The notes beneath the pieces are model-generated. The model saw only the letters and a program-made list of their open reading frames with translations, ran no database searches and was not told the DNA's origin. Positions 35,496-45,847 of a stretch of DNA of 64,000 bases are shown one piece after another. Position 1 is the first letter of the stretch. Every line of letters begins with the position of its first letter. The DNA is from Picosynechococcus sp. PCC 7117. GTDB lineage: Bacteria > Cyanobacteriota > Cyanobacteriia > Cyanobacteriales > MRBY01. The translations under genes were made by a program, and so were the position numbers. The stretch spans positions 2,108,001 through 2,172,000 of the forward strand of contig NZ_CP016477.1 of NCBI RefSeq assembly GCF_001693275.1. The letters are read 5' to 3'.

Positions 35496-36611
35496 TTATG
35501 CAATAACGGTTTCCATTTCGCGATCAAAAAGATACAAGCGTTGGACATTCCATAACACATCAAGGGTTTCTCCCTGTTTAACCGTAGCACGGGGGTCAAA
35601 GCGCGCGACGAATTCCCCTTGTTCAGCCGTTGTGAGATAAACAATGAGTTCATTGCCCATCATTTCAATCATATTGATCGTCGCTTGCACAGCGACAGTG
35701 GGAATATCAGGGGGTAAATATTGGGGATGATAAATATCTTCAGGACGAATCCCTAGGGTAAGGGGCCGATCCTTGAACGTCACGCCACCATCGACTATAA
35801 ATTGCGGTAAATACTTTTGAATTGAAATTAAGTTTTCCCCCAGTTTGAGACAGGGTTCCCCTTCATTGGTGGTTTGTTCGACGTCAAAAAAGTTCATCGC
35901 GGGACTGCCAATAAATCCAGCGACAAACAAATTATTGGGATTGTTATAGAGATTGCCGGGACTATCGACCTGCTGCAAAATCCCATCCTTCATCACGGCA
36001 ATGCGATCGCCCATGGTCATCGCTTCCACTTGGTCGTGGGTGACGTAGATAAAGGTGGTGTTGAGGTCTTGGTGGAGTTTACTAATCTCTTTACGGGCCT
36101 GGACACGCAATTTTGCATCAAGGTTAGAAAGGGGTTCATCCATTAGAAAGACGGCGGGTTTACGGACGATTGCCCGCCCCACGGCGACCCGTTGCCGCTG
36201 TCCCCCAGAAAGTTCTTTGGGTTTGCGTTGTAATAGTCTTTCGATGCCTAATTGGGCAGCGGCACTCTGGACACGCTTGTTAATTTCGGTTTGATCAACT
36301 CCCTGCAATTGCAGACTGAACGCCATATTTTCATAGACGCTCATGTGGGGATAGAGGGCGTAGGATTGGAACACCATCGCAATGTCGCGATCTTTAGGGG
36401 AGAGGTGATTGACCCGGCGATCGCCAATGCAAATTTGCCCATCGGTAATCGATTCAAGACCCGCCAGCAACCGGAGAGAAGTCGTTTTCCCACAGCCGGA
36501 CGGCCCCACAAATACTAAGAATTCACCATCTTCGATGGCAAGGTTGAGGTTGTTGACGGCGACAAAATCATCAAATCGCTTCGTCACTTGCTCGAACGTT
36601 ACGCTAGCCAT
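35496..36611 (-). CDS. ggtA: ABC transporter ATPase, MalK/UgpC type (GgtA-like)
   Basis: A 371-residue ATPase. Walker A is GPSGCGKTT (Gly36 to Thr44), then the Q-loop MVFQSYALYPHMSV, signature LSGGQRQRVAVGRAI, Walker B VFLMDEPLSNLD and switch His in YVTHDQVEAMT. A C-terminal regulatory OB-type domain (about 240-371, TLGIRPEDI) is typical of MalK/UgpC proteins. It powers import through the two permeases encoded downstream. In Synechocystis ggtA is at a separate locus, whereas here it heads the same cluster as ggtBCD. A shared ATPase serving several importers is possible. Confidence 0.85.
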   Translation of the reverse strand: MASVTFEQVTKRFDDFVAVNNLNLAIEDGEFLVFVGPSGCGKTTSLRLLAGLESITDGQICIGDRRVNHLSPKDRDIAMVFQSYALYPHMSVYENMAFSLQLQGVDQTEINKRVQSAAAQLGIERLLQRKPKELSGGQRQRVAVGRAIVRKPAVFLMDEPLSNLDAKLRVQARKEISKLHQDLNTTFIYVTHDQVEAMTMGDRIAVMKDGILQQVDSPGNLYNNPNNLFVAGFIGSPAMNFFDVEQTTNEGEPCLKLGENLISIQKYLPQFIVDGGVTFKDRPLTLGIRPEDIYHPQYLPPDIPTVAVQATINMIEMMGNELIVYLTTAEQGEFVARFDPRATVKQGETLDVLWNVQRLYLFDREMETVIA

Positions 36612-36686
36612 AGAAAGTTTTGGATTGACAACAATTATTCCCCATTAAAGCGAATAATCCTTCAATTTCCCAAAACTAAAACCACA

Positions 36687-37370
36687 TCATTGGGGCTGTT
36701 CGGCTTGCAATTGTCCCATAAACCACTGGGCCACCTGGGCATTGCCGTCTGAGGCAACACGTTCTAGGGCTTCTTCTAATAACGCTTTCGGTAAGTCCTT
36801 TAAAACCTGAGATGTTTCAACGGATTCATAGCGTCCAGCCCCATTTAAAACTAAGAGAAAAAACCGTTGAGCCTGGATATCAATCACCCAATATTCAGGG
36901 ATACCTAACGCAGCGTAAATTTCTTTTTTACGGTCTAAATCATGGAAAATTGTCGTGTCAGAAATTTCACCCACTAAATCTGGCACGCGCCATTCATCTA
37001 AGTTTAAATAACGGCGATCACCTTGTTTCCACACAGGATGATTTTTTCCAAGATACAAAACCAAGTCAGGCGCAGCGGCAATTTTTTTTGAGATTTTTTC
37101 CAGTTGACAGCCGCCCATTAAATGTCCTGTATTTTCTGAATTGAACGCAAACCAAAAACCAATGAGTAAAGTAAATAGATTATTTACTGAAGCGTGATTA
37201 ATTCCTTCTGCGCCCATTTCAATTAATAATGAATTTTGATAAAAATACAGCTTTTGTTTATTAAGATCATCGGTGGGCAAATCCCGCTGTTGTTGGTACG
37301 CTTCCCACTGGGACGGAACCCAGGGGGCGATCGCCTCTTTCTGGCGGGCATTCTTCATCGAAGCAACCAT
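36687..37370 (-). CDS. Uma2-family (DUF820) putative endonuclease
   Basis: A 227-residue protein of the Uma2 family, which has a PD-(D/E)XK nuclease-like fold and is greatly expanded in cyanobacteria. The expected core is present: MGAEGINHASVNNL, APDLVLYLGK (the Asp of the PD motif), PDLVGEISDTT with the Glu, and KKEIYAALGIPEYWVIDIQAQRF. The biological role of the family is not established. GGAGG lies 6 bases before ATG 37370. A second family member is encoded at 38979 on the other side of aspA. Confidence 0.85.
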   Translation of the reverse strand: MVASMKNARQKEAIAPWVPSQWEAYQQQRDLPTDDLNKQKLYFYQNSLLIEMGAEGINHASVNNLFTLLIGFWFAFNSENTGHLMGGCQLEKISKKIAAAPDLVLYLGKNHPVWKQGDRRYLNLDEWRVPDLVGEISDTTIFHDLDRKKEIYAALGIPEYWVIDIQAQRFFLLVLNGAGRYESVETSQVLKDLPKALLEEALERVASDGNAQVAQWFMGQLQAEQPQ

Positions 37371-37469
37371 CGGTTATCCTCCAGAGCATTGATTAGCTCC
37401 ATTGTAAGATCTGAATTTCGTGCCATCCTTTTAAACTAGGGGGATACAAACTCGATTCAGTCAAAATAT

Positions 37470-38873
37470 ATGAGCGCAGATTTTCGCATTGAAAAAGATT
37501 CCATGGGCGATCGCCAAATCCCCCACGACGCCTACTATGGCATCCAAACCCTGAGGGCGACGGAAAATTTTCCGATCAGCGGCATTAAACCCCTCCCTAC
37601 CTATATCGATGCTTGCGTTCTGATCAAAAAAGCGACGGCGATCGCTAATGCGGAACTCGGTTGTATTGAAGCCCAGATGTCCGAGGCAATTGTAAAAGCC
37701 TGTGATGAAGTGTTGCAGGGGGCATTACGAGAGCAATTCGTCGTCGATGTGTACCAAGCGGGGGCTGGCACCTCCCACCACATGAATGTTAACGAAGTCT
37801 TGGCGAACCGTGCCCTCGAACTTCTCGGCGGCGAAAAGGGCGATTACCAAACCGTTAGCCCCAACGATCATGTGAACTACGGGCAATCCACCAATGATGT
37901 GATTCCCACGGCGATCCGCATCGGTGGGTTATTAGCCCTCGAACATTGTTTATATCCAGCTCTCTCTGGGGCGATCGCCACTTTGGATAATAAAGCAGAA
38001 GAATTTGCCCACATCGTCAAATCTGGACGCACCCACATGCAGGATGCCGTTCCCGTCCGGCTTGGGGAAGGATTCCGCGCTTGGGCAGAAATTTTAACCG
38101 CCCACATGGGGCGCATCGAAACCGCCGCCAAAGATTTAACGGTTTTAGGTTTAGGCGGTAGTGCTTCCGGCACAGGTTTAAACACTCACCCACAATACCG
38201 TTTCCGCGTCGCAGAAATTTTAAGTGAACTGATCGGGCAACCTTTGACCTCCGCCCCCCACCTGATGGCAGCGATGCAAAGTATGTCGCCCTTTGTGAAT
38301 GTGTCCGGTGCGTTGCGTAACCTTGCTCAGGATCTTGTGAAAATCTCCCACGATCTGCGTCTGATGGATTCTGGCCCCAACACTGGCTTTAAGGAAATTC
38401 AACTGCCCCCTGTGCAACCCGGTTCCTCGATTATGCCCGGTAAGTACAATCCCGTCATGGCGGAAATGACTTCTATGGTGTGCTTTCAGGTGATGGGCTA
38501 TGATACGGCGATCGCCTTTGCCGCCCAAGCAGGTCAATTAGAACTTAACGTGATGATGCCCCTGATTGCCTACGATTTAATCCACAGCATCGAAATTCTC
38601 GGCAACACCATCAAAGCCCTCAGTGACAAATGTATTGCAGGCATCACCGCCAACGAACAACGCTGTCACAACTACGCTGAAAGCAGTCTGTCCCTTGTAA
38701 CAGCCCTTAATACCCATATCGGTTATCTCAACGCTGCCGATGTCGCCAAGGAATCCTTGCAAACGGGCAAAACCCTCCGGCAAATTGTCCTCGAACGGGG
38801 CTTAATGGATGAGGCGACCCTAGCCCAAGTTCTCGACCTCGAAAAAATGAGTCAATTACCCAGCAATTCATAG
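37470..38873 (+). CDS. aspA: Aspartate ammonia-lyase
   Basis: AspA converts aspartate to fumarate and ammonia. The 467-residue protein belongs to the fumarase/aspartase superfamily: it begins RIEKDSMGDRQIPHDAYYGIQT, has THMQDAVPVRLG and the superfamily signature GSSIMPGKYNPVMAEM in the catalytic loop. NPVMAEMTSMV and GITANEQRC match aspartases better than class II fumarases. Length is as expected. It is a single gene with no partner in the same direction. Divergent and downstream neighbours are both Uma2-family genes, which say nothing about its role. Confidence 0.93.
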   Translation: MSADFRIEKDSMGDRQIPHDAYYGIQTLRATENFPISGIKPLPTYIDACVLIKKATAIANAELGCIEAQMSEAIVKACDEVLQGALREQFVVDVYQAGAGTSHHMNVNEVLANRALELLGGEKGDYQTVSPNDHVNYGQSTNDVIPTAIRIGGLLALEHCLYPALSGAIATLDNKAEEFAHIVKSGRTHMQDAVPVRLGEGFRAWAEILTAHMGRIETAAKDLTVLGLGGSASGTGLNTHPQYRFRVAEILSELIGQPLTSAPHLMAAMQSMSPFVNVSGALRNLAQDLVKISHDLRLMDSGPNTGFKEIQLPPVQPGSSIMPGKYNPVMAEMTSMVCFQVMGYDTAIAFAAQAGQLELNVMMPLIAYDLIHSIEILGNTIKALSDKCIAGITANEQRCHNYAESSLSLVTALNTHIGYLNAADVAKESLQTGKTLRQIVLERGLMDEATLAQVLDLEKMSQLPSNS

Positions 38874-38883
38874 GATATAAAAA

Positions 38884-38918
38884 GGCGATCGCCTCAGGCA
38901 AAAAGGAAGGCGATCGCC
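38884..38918. repeat. Pair of HIP1 palindromes after aspA
   Basis: Two copies of GGCGATCGCC (38884-38893 and 38909-38918) are separated by 15 bases. Each is self-complementary, and together they can form a 10-bp stem with a 15-base loop just after the aspA stop. No T-tract follows. Confidence 0.7.
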
Positions 38919-38978
38919 ACTCTAAACCAATGCACTTCAGTAAGATAGATTTAGGTTTTGTTGTGAAGAGGAAATACC

Positions 38979-39638
38979 ATGGTCGCAACACCAATTAGAA
39001 CAAATATTCCTAAACCAGTGGGAGAACAGCGGGTCGCATTTCATAACCTCAGTTGGGATGACTATCTCAAAATTTTTCAAGCATTACCCCAAGACCGTCA
39101 TTCCCGCCTCTCCTTTTGTAATGGAACGTTAGAAATCACCGCGCCTTTAGAAGATCACGAATTTGCCCTACGACTCATTGAACTCTTTATTCGACTCCTT
39201 GTCCTTGAAATGGGATTAAAAATGAAGACAATGGGTTCAACAACCATAAATCGTAAGGATGTAAAAAAAGGAGCAGAGCCCGACTGTGCCTACTACATTC
39301 AAAATCAGCCCCAGGTTGCAGGACGTAATGTTGATTTTGACAAAGATCCGCCGCCCGATCTCATCGCAGAAGTGGATATCACCAACACAGATATTAATAA
39401 AAATCAACTTTATGCAGCCATGGGCGTTCCTGAATTCTGGCGATACAATGGCGAAACTCTACGCATATTCACGCTAAACAATGGCGAATATGAAGAATGT
39501 GAAACCAGTCCATTATTCTCGATTGTGCAGAAAGAAGATTTATATCGTTTTCTCGCTGAATCAGTTGAGGATGAGATGGAAGCAATGCGTAATTTTCAAG
39601 CTTTCTTAAAACAGAAAATGACAGATGAAGACAATTAA
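38979..39638 (+). CDS. Uma2-family (DUF820) putative endonuclease
   Basis: A 219-residue Uma2-family protein. The conserved features are EQRVAFHNLSWDDYLKI, GTLEITAPLEDHEFA, AEPDCAYYIQN (PD-type Asp), PPDLIAEVDITNTD (Glu) and LYAAMGVPEFWRYNGETLRIF. The reading frame is intact with GAGGAAATACC before the ATG. It is only distantly similar to the other family member at 36687. Function is unknown; members are often mobile or expanded, but no transposase or repeat borders it. Confidence 0.85.
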   Translation: MVATPIRTNIPKPVGEQRVAFHNLSWDDYLKIFQALPQDRHSRLSFCNGTLEITAPLEDHEFALRLIELFIRLLVLEMGLKMKTMGSTTINRKDVKKGAEPDCAYYIQNQPQVAGRNVDFDKDPPPDLIAEVDITNTDINKNQLYAAMGVPEFWRYNGETLRIFTLNNGEYEECETSPLFSIVQKEDLYRFLAESVEDEMEAMRNFQAFLKQKMTDEDN

Positions 39639-39670
39639 AAAGGCGATTTAAAAATCAGTTTTTAGCCACA

Positions 39671-39701
39671 TAAAAAAATGGGCCAGCCCGAAGACTAACC
39701 C
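39671..39701 (-). terminator. Terminator of the rpoB-rpoC1-rpoC2 operon
   Basis: On the minus strand GGGTTAG and CTGGCCC form a 7-bp stem (two wobbles) with an 8-base loop, followed by ATTTTTTTA. It lies 36 bases beyond the rpoC2 stop. Confidence 0.65.
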
Positions 39702-39736
39702 AAATTGTTCAATGATTTTCAGGTTTTAGATTGCCA

Positions 39737-42700
39737 TTATTGATCCTTCATCCAATTATCATCAATCATCGCATCATCATCAATCACAGGTGCTTTTCCC
39801 TGGACATCCGACGGGATCGGCGTATCATCAGAAATCAATTCATCGCCAGAGATAATATCCTTACGGTTTGATTTTCCTTCCGTAAAGGCCCGCGCTGTTT
39901 GATCATCGAGAATTTCGCTGCCATCAAGATCATCATAGGAACGACTCGACAACCCAGCACCATTGTCATTGGTCACGACATTGCTGTATCCATTGGGAGA
40001 CCGTGAAGTTCCTTCGTCTACGAAATCATTTTGACTCGCAAACCCCGTTCCGGCTGGAATCAAGCGACCGATAATCACGTTTTCCTTGAGGCCCCGTAAC
40101 CAGTCAGATTTTCCTTCAATGGCTGCTTCGGTGAGTACCCGTGTGGTCTCTTGGAAGGAAGCCGCAGAAATAAAGCTATCGGTGTTCAAGGACGCTTTGG
40201 TAATCCCTAGGAGCACTGGAGTATAACGGGCCGGTGCACCACCAGTAATGGACATGGCTTCGTTAACTTGTTCTACTTGACGTAGTTCAATTAACTCCCC
40301 TGGCAACATTGTGGTATCGCCACCGTCATCGATGCGAACCTTTGCCGTCATCTGACGCACGATCACCTCGATGTGTTTGTCAGAAATGTCAATGCCCTGG
40401 GACTGGTAAACCCGCTGCACTTCTTCTACCAAGAACCGTTGAGATTCCCGGAGACCAATCAAAGCCGCTTCGTATATCCCCTTACTCTCAGCGTAGTAAT
40501 CAAAGAAAATTTCCAGGATTTCGTGGGGATTATTCAAGCCGTCAGTGAGGGGTTCTGCTGGGCCAACCCGTTGACCATCAACTACCATCACACTTTGGTT
40601 GAGGCTAACCGGATACTCGCTAATGACACCGTCATCTTCGATGACTTTGACATCCACGGTTTCGTCGTCGAGGTATTCGACTTGGCAGGTGCCAGGGCGA
40701 CGGGCGAGCACTGCGGCTTCCTTGGGTTTCCGGGCTTCGAGGAGTTCTTCGATCCGGGGGAGACCCTGGATGATGTCCCCAGTTTTTGCCCGCTCAAAGA
40801 CGAGTAGAACGAGATTGTCACCCCGTTGCACAAGGTCACCTTCGTCGATGTGCAGGACTGCGCCACCAGACACACGGTAGGGCCGGGCGTGACGGAGGAC
40901 AATTTCTTTGTCGCTGACTTTGAGGACTTGGGCAGAATCTTCGATCACGACGCCTTCGGCAATTTCGGTGCCAGCAACCACCAGGGTATTTTCTTTCACC
41001 TTGGCTTTGCCGTCGATGGCGAGGGTTTGGCGATCGCTATCACGCACAATCAACAAACGGCGGATCGCTTCTTGGCCAGAACGGATCCCTCGAACCTCAC
41101 CGGGTTCTTTACATTGAATTTCCGTGCGGGCCACCACTGCGCCAGGGGCAATTTCCTGGCCATCTTCGACCATGAGTCGGGTCTGGACTTGCCCACCAAA
41201 GGGATCACTATCGGAATCACGGCGGAGAATCAAGGACTCAAGAATCACTAGCTGGAGACGTTTTACTTCGTCATCGGTGGGATCATCTTGCAGTTCAATG
41301 TCCGCATAGAGGTTCGCGAGGACATCTTCATCTTCCCCTTCAATGGCACCAATTTCGATAATCAGCTGGGTGCTCAGGAGAGAAACACCATCAACGGATT
41401 TCACCCGTTCGCCATCTTTAAAGAATAAGCGCTGGACAGCATGGAGTTCGATATTCCGGCCTGCGCCCTGTTCGTTAATGGAACCTTGGGACGGTTCAAC
41501 GGGGGTATCCTCGACTTGGAATTCCTCGACGGGACGGACAAGGAGCGCGACCCCTTCGGTGCTGATCACTTTTTCGCCGTAGCTCAGCTTGTCGATGGTC
41601 ACCCCAGGGATCACCTCTTCACCGGGCTGGATCAGTTGTTCGTGATATTTATCGGCGATCGCCTCTTCGGTCAGGTGCAATTCACCCGGCTTAATAATCA
41701 CTTCCCGGAGAATGTCATTCTTTTCGATGACCTCTGCGACCCCAGCCGACTGAGAGAAAATATCCTTAACGACTTCTGTGCCCGCTTCGACGTACTGGCC
41801 ATCTTCGACGATACGCAGAGAGCTATCCTTGTTTACCTCGTGGGTTTCCTCTGGGATCCAAAGGAGTGTGCCCCCTTTCAGCACTTCGTAGCCCTGTTTT
41901 TTCGTGCCCTTGGCCACTTCTACACCAGAGTATTTGATGATGCCTCCGGTGGTTGTCCGGTAGCGGTCATCAATAAGTTCAGCGATGTTGGCGTTGTTTT
42001 GCACCTTCGTGCCGGGGGCTGTTTTCAGGAGGAACTGATCCCCTTTAGAGGTTTCAATGATGTATTGTTCTGAGCCGCCCCCAGTTTCGTGGAGTACCTT
42101 CGCCTCATCTAGGAGTACCGAAGCGGTGACAATTTCAATCTCTCGGCTGTTGGGAATGAGTCGTACAACACCACCGGAGAGGGAAACTAATTTTGTTTCA
42201 GCGAGGATATCACCCACATTGACATGGGTGCCGTTTTCAACGACGGGTTCAGCCCCAGCCGGCAGATTATAAACATCCCCAGCTAAAACCCACATCAAAC
42301 CACTTCTTTGGGCGGAGCGGGTTGTGTTGCCTTGACGATCCGTTTTTTCTTCGGCAATGAGGTTATCAAAGAGAACTTCCCCAGCCAGATCGGAGGAAAC
42401 GTCTTTGGTCGCTCTCTCGGTGGATTTTTGGGTTTTCTGACCCGCACCAACTTCAACGAGCAGATCGCCTTTCTTGACGGAAGCTCCTTCTGCCACCAAG
42501 ACAAAGGAACCCGGTGAAAGCGCATGGCTTACCATTTTGCCATTGTCGCTGGGCTTCAACACCAGAGTACCGGCTACTTCTACCTGCTCTACTTCATCCC
42601 CGTGGGGCGTCCGCATCCGCCGCGTGCTGAGGCCATCTTTAAATTGAATCGTGCCAGCTTTGGAGGCTTTGATCGTCCGGGCGGCTTCCTTGGTAAATAC

Positions 42701-43732
42701 CCCCCCGGTGTGGAAAGTCCGCATGGTTAACTGGGTGCCAGGCTCCCCAATGGATTGGGCCGCAATAATCCCGACGGCCTCTCCCATATCGACCATGTGA
42801 CCGTGGGCAAGGCTCCAACCATAGCACTTGCGACAGACGGAACGGGCCGCTTCACAGGTTAAAGGCGATCGCACTTCCACTTCAGCTACCGTAGTCGCAA
42901 TTTTCTTCGCCAGATCAGCATCAATATCTTGATTTCGTTGGGCAATGACTTCCCCAGTTTTGGGATCAACCACATCGGCATTGAGTACCCGACCAAAGAG
43001 GCGGTCTTCGAGGGAAATCTGTTCGCGCTCACCATCGGTCATGGCGCGGAGTTTGAGACCCCGGGCGGTGCCGCAGTCTTCTTCGCGAACAATCACATCC
43101 TGGGAAACATCCACCAGACGACGGGTTAGGTAACCGGAGTCAGCAGTCCGCAGTGCCGTATCTACCAGACCTTTCCGCGCACCATAGGAGGAAATAATGT
43201 ATTCCGTGACTGTGAGACCTTCCCGGAAGTTGGTTTTAATCGGCAAGTCAATAATTTCCCCTTGGGGATCCGCCATCAAGCCGCGCATCCCGACCAACTG
43301 ACGCACCTGGGAGAGATTACCCCGGGCACCACTAAAGGCCATCATGTAAACGGAGTTGAGGGGATTGGTTTCCCGGAAGTTTTTGACCACTTCATCTTTA
43401 AGGGATTCAGAGGTGCTGTTCCAGGTGTCAATAACCTTTTGGAAACGCTCAACCTCAGTGATTTCACCACGGGAGTAACGAGCTTCTGTGGTCTTAATCT
43501 CCTGTTCGGCACTGTCTAACATCTGCCGCTTGATGGGCGGTACCTGGAGGTCATCGACACTAATCGAGACACCAGCCTGGGTTGCGTAACGAAAACCAAG
43601 GGTCTTCAGTTCGTCGGCCATGGTGGCACAGTGGGCAGAACCAAAACTCGTGTAGGCCCAGGACATCAGCTTTTTCAGACGTCCTTTATCGATGATGCGG
43701 TTGTAAAAAACGGCGGGTTTTTCCTTGGTCAT
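39737..43732 (-). CDS. rpoC2: RNA polymerase beta-prime subunit, C-terminal part (RpoC2)
   Basis: In cyanobacteria and chloroplasts the beta-prime subunit is split; RpoC2 is the C-terminal piece. The 1331-residue protein begins with the conserved [20 protein letters not shown] and contains [22 protein letters not shown] of the bridge-helix region. It also carries the zinc-binding [15 protein letters not shown], the trigger-loop [28 protein letters not shown] and the C-terminal [22 protein letters not shown]. Between about 340 and 1000 lies the long cyanobacterial insertion of sandwich-barrel hybrid motifs. An acidic tail ends the protein. It is the last gene of the rpoB-rpoC1-rpoC2 operon and starts 92 bases after rpoC1. 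Confidence 0.97.
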   Translation of the reverse strand: MTKEKPAVFYNRIIDKGRLKKLMSWAYTSFGSAHCATMADELKTLGFRYATQAGVSISVDDLQVPPIKRQMLDSAEQEIKTTEARYSRGEITEVERFQKVIDTWNSTSESLKDEVVKNFRETNPLNSVYMMAFSGARGNLSQVRQLVGMRGLMADPQGEIIDLPIKTNFREGLTVTEYIISSYGARKGLVDTALRTADSGYLTRRLVDVSQDVIVREEDCGTARGLKLRAMTDGEREQISLEDRLFGRVLNADVVDPKTGEVIAQRNQDIDADLAKKIATTVAEVEVRSPLTCEAARSVCRKCYGWSLAHGHMVDMGEAVGIIAAQSIGEPGTQLTMRTFHTGGVFTKEAARTIKASKAGTIQFKDGLSTRRMRTPHGDEVEQVEVAGTLVLKPSDNGKMVSHALSPGSFVLVAEGASVKKGDLLVEVGAGQKTQKSTERATKDVSSDLAGEVLFDNLIAEEKTDRQGNTTRSAQRSGLMWVLAGDVYNLPAGAEPVVENGTHVNVGDILAETKLVSLSGGVVRLIPNSREIEIVTASVLLDEAKVLHETGGGSEQYIIETSKGDQFLLKTAPGTKVQNNANIAELIDDRYRTTTGGIIKYSGVEVAKGTKKQGYEVLKGGTLLWIPEETHEVNKDSSLRIVEDGQYVEAGTEVVKDIFSQSAGVAEVIEKNDILREVIIKPGELHLTEEAIADKYHEQLIQPGEEVIPGVTIDKLSYGEKVISTEGVALLVRPVEEFQVEDTPVEPSQGSINEQGAGRNIELHAVQRLFFKDGERVKSVDGVSLLSTQLIIEIGAIEGEDEDVLANLYADIELQDDPTDDEVKRLQLVILESLILRRDSDSDPFGGQVQTRLMVEDGQEIAPGAVVARTEIQCKEPGEVRGIRSGQEAIRRLLIVRDSDRQTLAIDGKAKVKENTLVVAGTEIAEGVVIEDSAQVLKVSDKEIVLRHARPYRVSGGAVLHIDEGDLVQRGDNLVLLVFERAKTGDIIQGLPRIEELLEARKPKEAAVLARRPGTCQVEYLDDETVDVKVIEDDGVISEYPVSLNQSVMVVDGQRVGPAEPLTDGLNNPHEILEIFFDYYAESKGIYEAALIGLRESQRFLVEEVQRVYQSQGIDISDKHIEVIVRQMTAKVRIDDGGDTTMLPGELIELRQVEQVNEAMSITGGAPARYTPVLLGITKASLNTDSFISAASFQETTRVLTEAAIEGKSDWLRGLKENVIIGRLIPAGTGFASQNDFVDEGTSRSPNGYSNVVTNDNGAGLSSRSYDDLDGSEILDDQTARAFTEGKSNRKDIISGDELISDDTPIPSDVQGKAPVIDDDAMIDDNWMKDQ

Positions 43733-43824
43733 GGTTTTTTGTGATCTCTGGTGTTAATAACTTAAGAAGAAAAACTTAAAGAAAGCAAAAGGCGATCGCC
43801 CTTTTCTTTCCGTTTACAGTCACC

Positions 43825-45735
43825 TTATACAGGTAGTCCTTCTGGGAGCGTCCGCTCGGTTAGATCAAGGGCATCTTGGATCGTCTTGTTGTAGATGATT
43901 CGTCCCGGCGTTGTGCGGATAAACTGGCTAATCATTTCACCCTCTGCCGTTTCCCGAACCTTCCGTTCACGGTAAATTTTCAAAATAGAACCATCCTCTA
44001 ACGTTTCAGATTCCAACACCCGATCATCCGCCTCATTGGTCTCAACATCGCCGAGGTAGCGCAACCATACATAGGCATGCAAATCCACATCCCCTTGCTC
44101 ATAGGCCCGCAACGCATCATCCATACTGCTAAAGTAGCGTCCCGCACCCCGCTGTGCCCCTGGATTTTCCGCCGTCAAATAATAACAACCTAAAACCATG
44201 TCCTGGGAAGGAGCCACAATGGGTTTACCCGTAGCGGGCGAAAGAATATTATGGCAAGCCAGCATCAACAGACGAGCCTCAGCTTGGGCCTCCAAAGACA
44301 AAGGCACGTGCACCGCCATTTGGTCGCCATCAAAGTCAGCGTTAAACGCAGGACAAACCAACGGGTGCAACTGAATCGCGCGACCCTCCACGAGAATCGG
44401 TTCAAAAGCCTGAATCCCTAGTCGATGTAGCGTTGGTGCCCGGTTGAGTAGTACAGGGTGACCCGTAATTACTTCAGCGAGCACATCCCAAACACTTTCA
44501 TCCCCCCGTTGAATCAGCTTCTTTGCCGCCTTAATATTGCTGACAATAGTGCTCTTAATCAGTCGCTGAATCACAAAAGGCTGGAACAGTTCAATGGCCA
44601 TCTCACGGGGCAGACCACACTGATAAATTTTCAGCTTTGGCCCAACCACGATGACAGAACGACCAGAATAGTCAACCCGTTTCCCAAGGAGGTTTTGCCG
44701 GAAACGACCTTGCTTCCCTTCAATAATGTCCGATAAAGACTTGAGGGGACGGTTATTCGCTCCGACAACTGTCCGACCACGACGACCATTGTCAATTAGC
44801 GCATCCACCGCCTCTTGCAGCATCCGTTTTTCGTTGCGGACGATAATTTCCGGCGCCAGAATTTCTTGTAATCGAGCGAGACGGTTGTTTCGATTGATAA
44901 CGCGACGATAAAGATCATTCAAATCGGAGGTGGCAAAGCGGCCCCCATCGAGCTGCACCATGGGACGCAGATCCGGTGGAATGACAGGAATGCTGTTCAG
45001 AACCATCCATTCAGGGCGTGCCCCAGTCGCAATAAAGTTATCAATAACGCGCAAACGTTTAATTAACTTCGCTCGTTTTTGACCTTTAGAATTAGCAATG
45101 CCTTCCCGTAGTTCCTCAGCAACCGCCTCTAACTCAAGCTCTTGCAGCAAACGCTCAATCGCCTCGGCCCCAATGCCAACTTCCACATCCTCTAACTGAG
45201 AATCTTCGCTGTAGAGTTGCTCTTCAATTTCTAACCACTGATCTTCCGTCAATAGTTGCTTATAGCTGAGGTTAGTCGCATTACCCGGATCGAGGACGAC
45301 ATAGGCATTGAAATAAACAATCTGCTCCACATCCCGCAGTGCCATATCCAGCAAAATGCTGAGGTAGCTGGGGATCCCCTTGAGATACCAAACATGGGTA
45401 ACTGCCGCAGCGAGCTTGATGTACCCCATGCGATGACGACGCACCCGAGATTCAGTGACCTCTACGCCACAACGCTCACAGACAATCCCCCGGTGTCTAA
45501 CCCGCTTATATTTACCACAGTGGCATTCCCAGTCCTTGGCCGGGCCAAAAATTCGCTCACAAAATAAACCATCCATTTCCGGTTTTAACGTCCGGTAGTT
45601 AATGGTTTCTGGTTTTGTGACCTCGCCGACGGTTTGACCATTTGGTAAAGTCCGCTCTCCCCACTGGCGTACCCGTTCAGGAGAAGCAATACCAATTTTG
45701 ACGTAATCGAAATGTTGCTCTTGTTGACTTTTCAT
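43825..45735 (-). CDS. rpoC1: RNA polymerase gamma subunit (RpoC1)
   Basis: RpoC1 is the N-terminal part of the split beta-prime subunit. The 636 residues include the zinc ribbon with Cys71, Cys73, Cys86 and Cys89 ([21 protein letters not shown]), the clamp and lid regions, and the catalytic [12 protein letters not shown] with Asp467, Asp469 and Asp471 that hold the active-site magnesium. [21 protein letters not shown] and [21 protein letters not shown] are typical landmarks. It lies between rpoB (112-base gap) and rpoC2. Length is normal for cyanobacteria. Confidence 0.97.
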   Translation of the reverse strand: MKSQQEQHFDYVKIGIASPERVRQWGERTLPNGQTVGEVTKPETINYRTLKPEMDGLFCERIFGPAKDWECHCGKYKRVRHRGIVCERCGVEVTESRVRRHRMGYIKLAAAVTHVWYLKGIPSYLSILLDMALRDVEQIVYFNAYVVLDPGNATNLSYKQLLTEDQWLEIEEQLYSEDSQLEDVEVGIGAEAIERLLQELELEAVAEELREGIANSKGQKRAKLIKRLRVIDNFIATGARPEWMVLNSIPVIPPDLRPMVQLDGGRFATSDLNDLYRRVINRNNRLARLQEILAPEIIVRNEKRMLQEAVDALIDNGRRGRTVVGANNRPLKSLSDIIEGKQGRFRQNLLGKRVDYSGRSVIVVGPKLKIYQCGLPREMAIELFQPFVIQRLIKSTIVSNIKAAKKLIQRGDESVWDVLAEVITGHPVLLNRAPTLHRLGIQAFEPILVEGRAIQLHPLVCPAFNADFDGDQMAVHVPLSLEAQAEARLLMLACHNILSPATGKPIVAPSQDMVLGCYYLTAENPGAQRGAGRYFSSMDDALRAYEQGDVDLHAYVWLRYLGDVETNEADDRVLESETLEDGSILKIYRERKVRETAEGEMISQFIRTTPGRIIYNKTIQDALDLTERTLPEGLPV

Positions 45736-45847
45736 GCCCGTAACTGCTCTTTAAAAACGACTCGACGAATAAAATTTGGCCTATGCAAGCTTAAAAAAGC
45801 ATGGGGCACATTTGGCAAAATGCTGGCCCCACTACTTTTAAGGATGC

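Noticed and set aside
38884-38918. Two HIP1 copies as a possible CRISPR or mobile-element trace
   Set aside because: Only two self-complementary 10-mers; HIP1 is genome-wide in this group and no spacer array or transposase is present.
40373-40807. 144-codon plus-strand frame within rpoC2
   Set aside because: Shadow of the RpoC2 frame; no ribosome-binding site or family.
43262-43519. Plus-strand open frames inside rpoC2, rpoC1 and rpoB (many of 60-210 codons)
   Set aside because: They are antisense shadows caused by GC bias at third positions of strongly expressed genes and have no conserved motifs.
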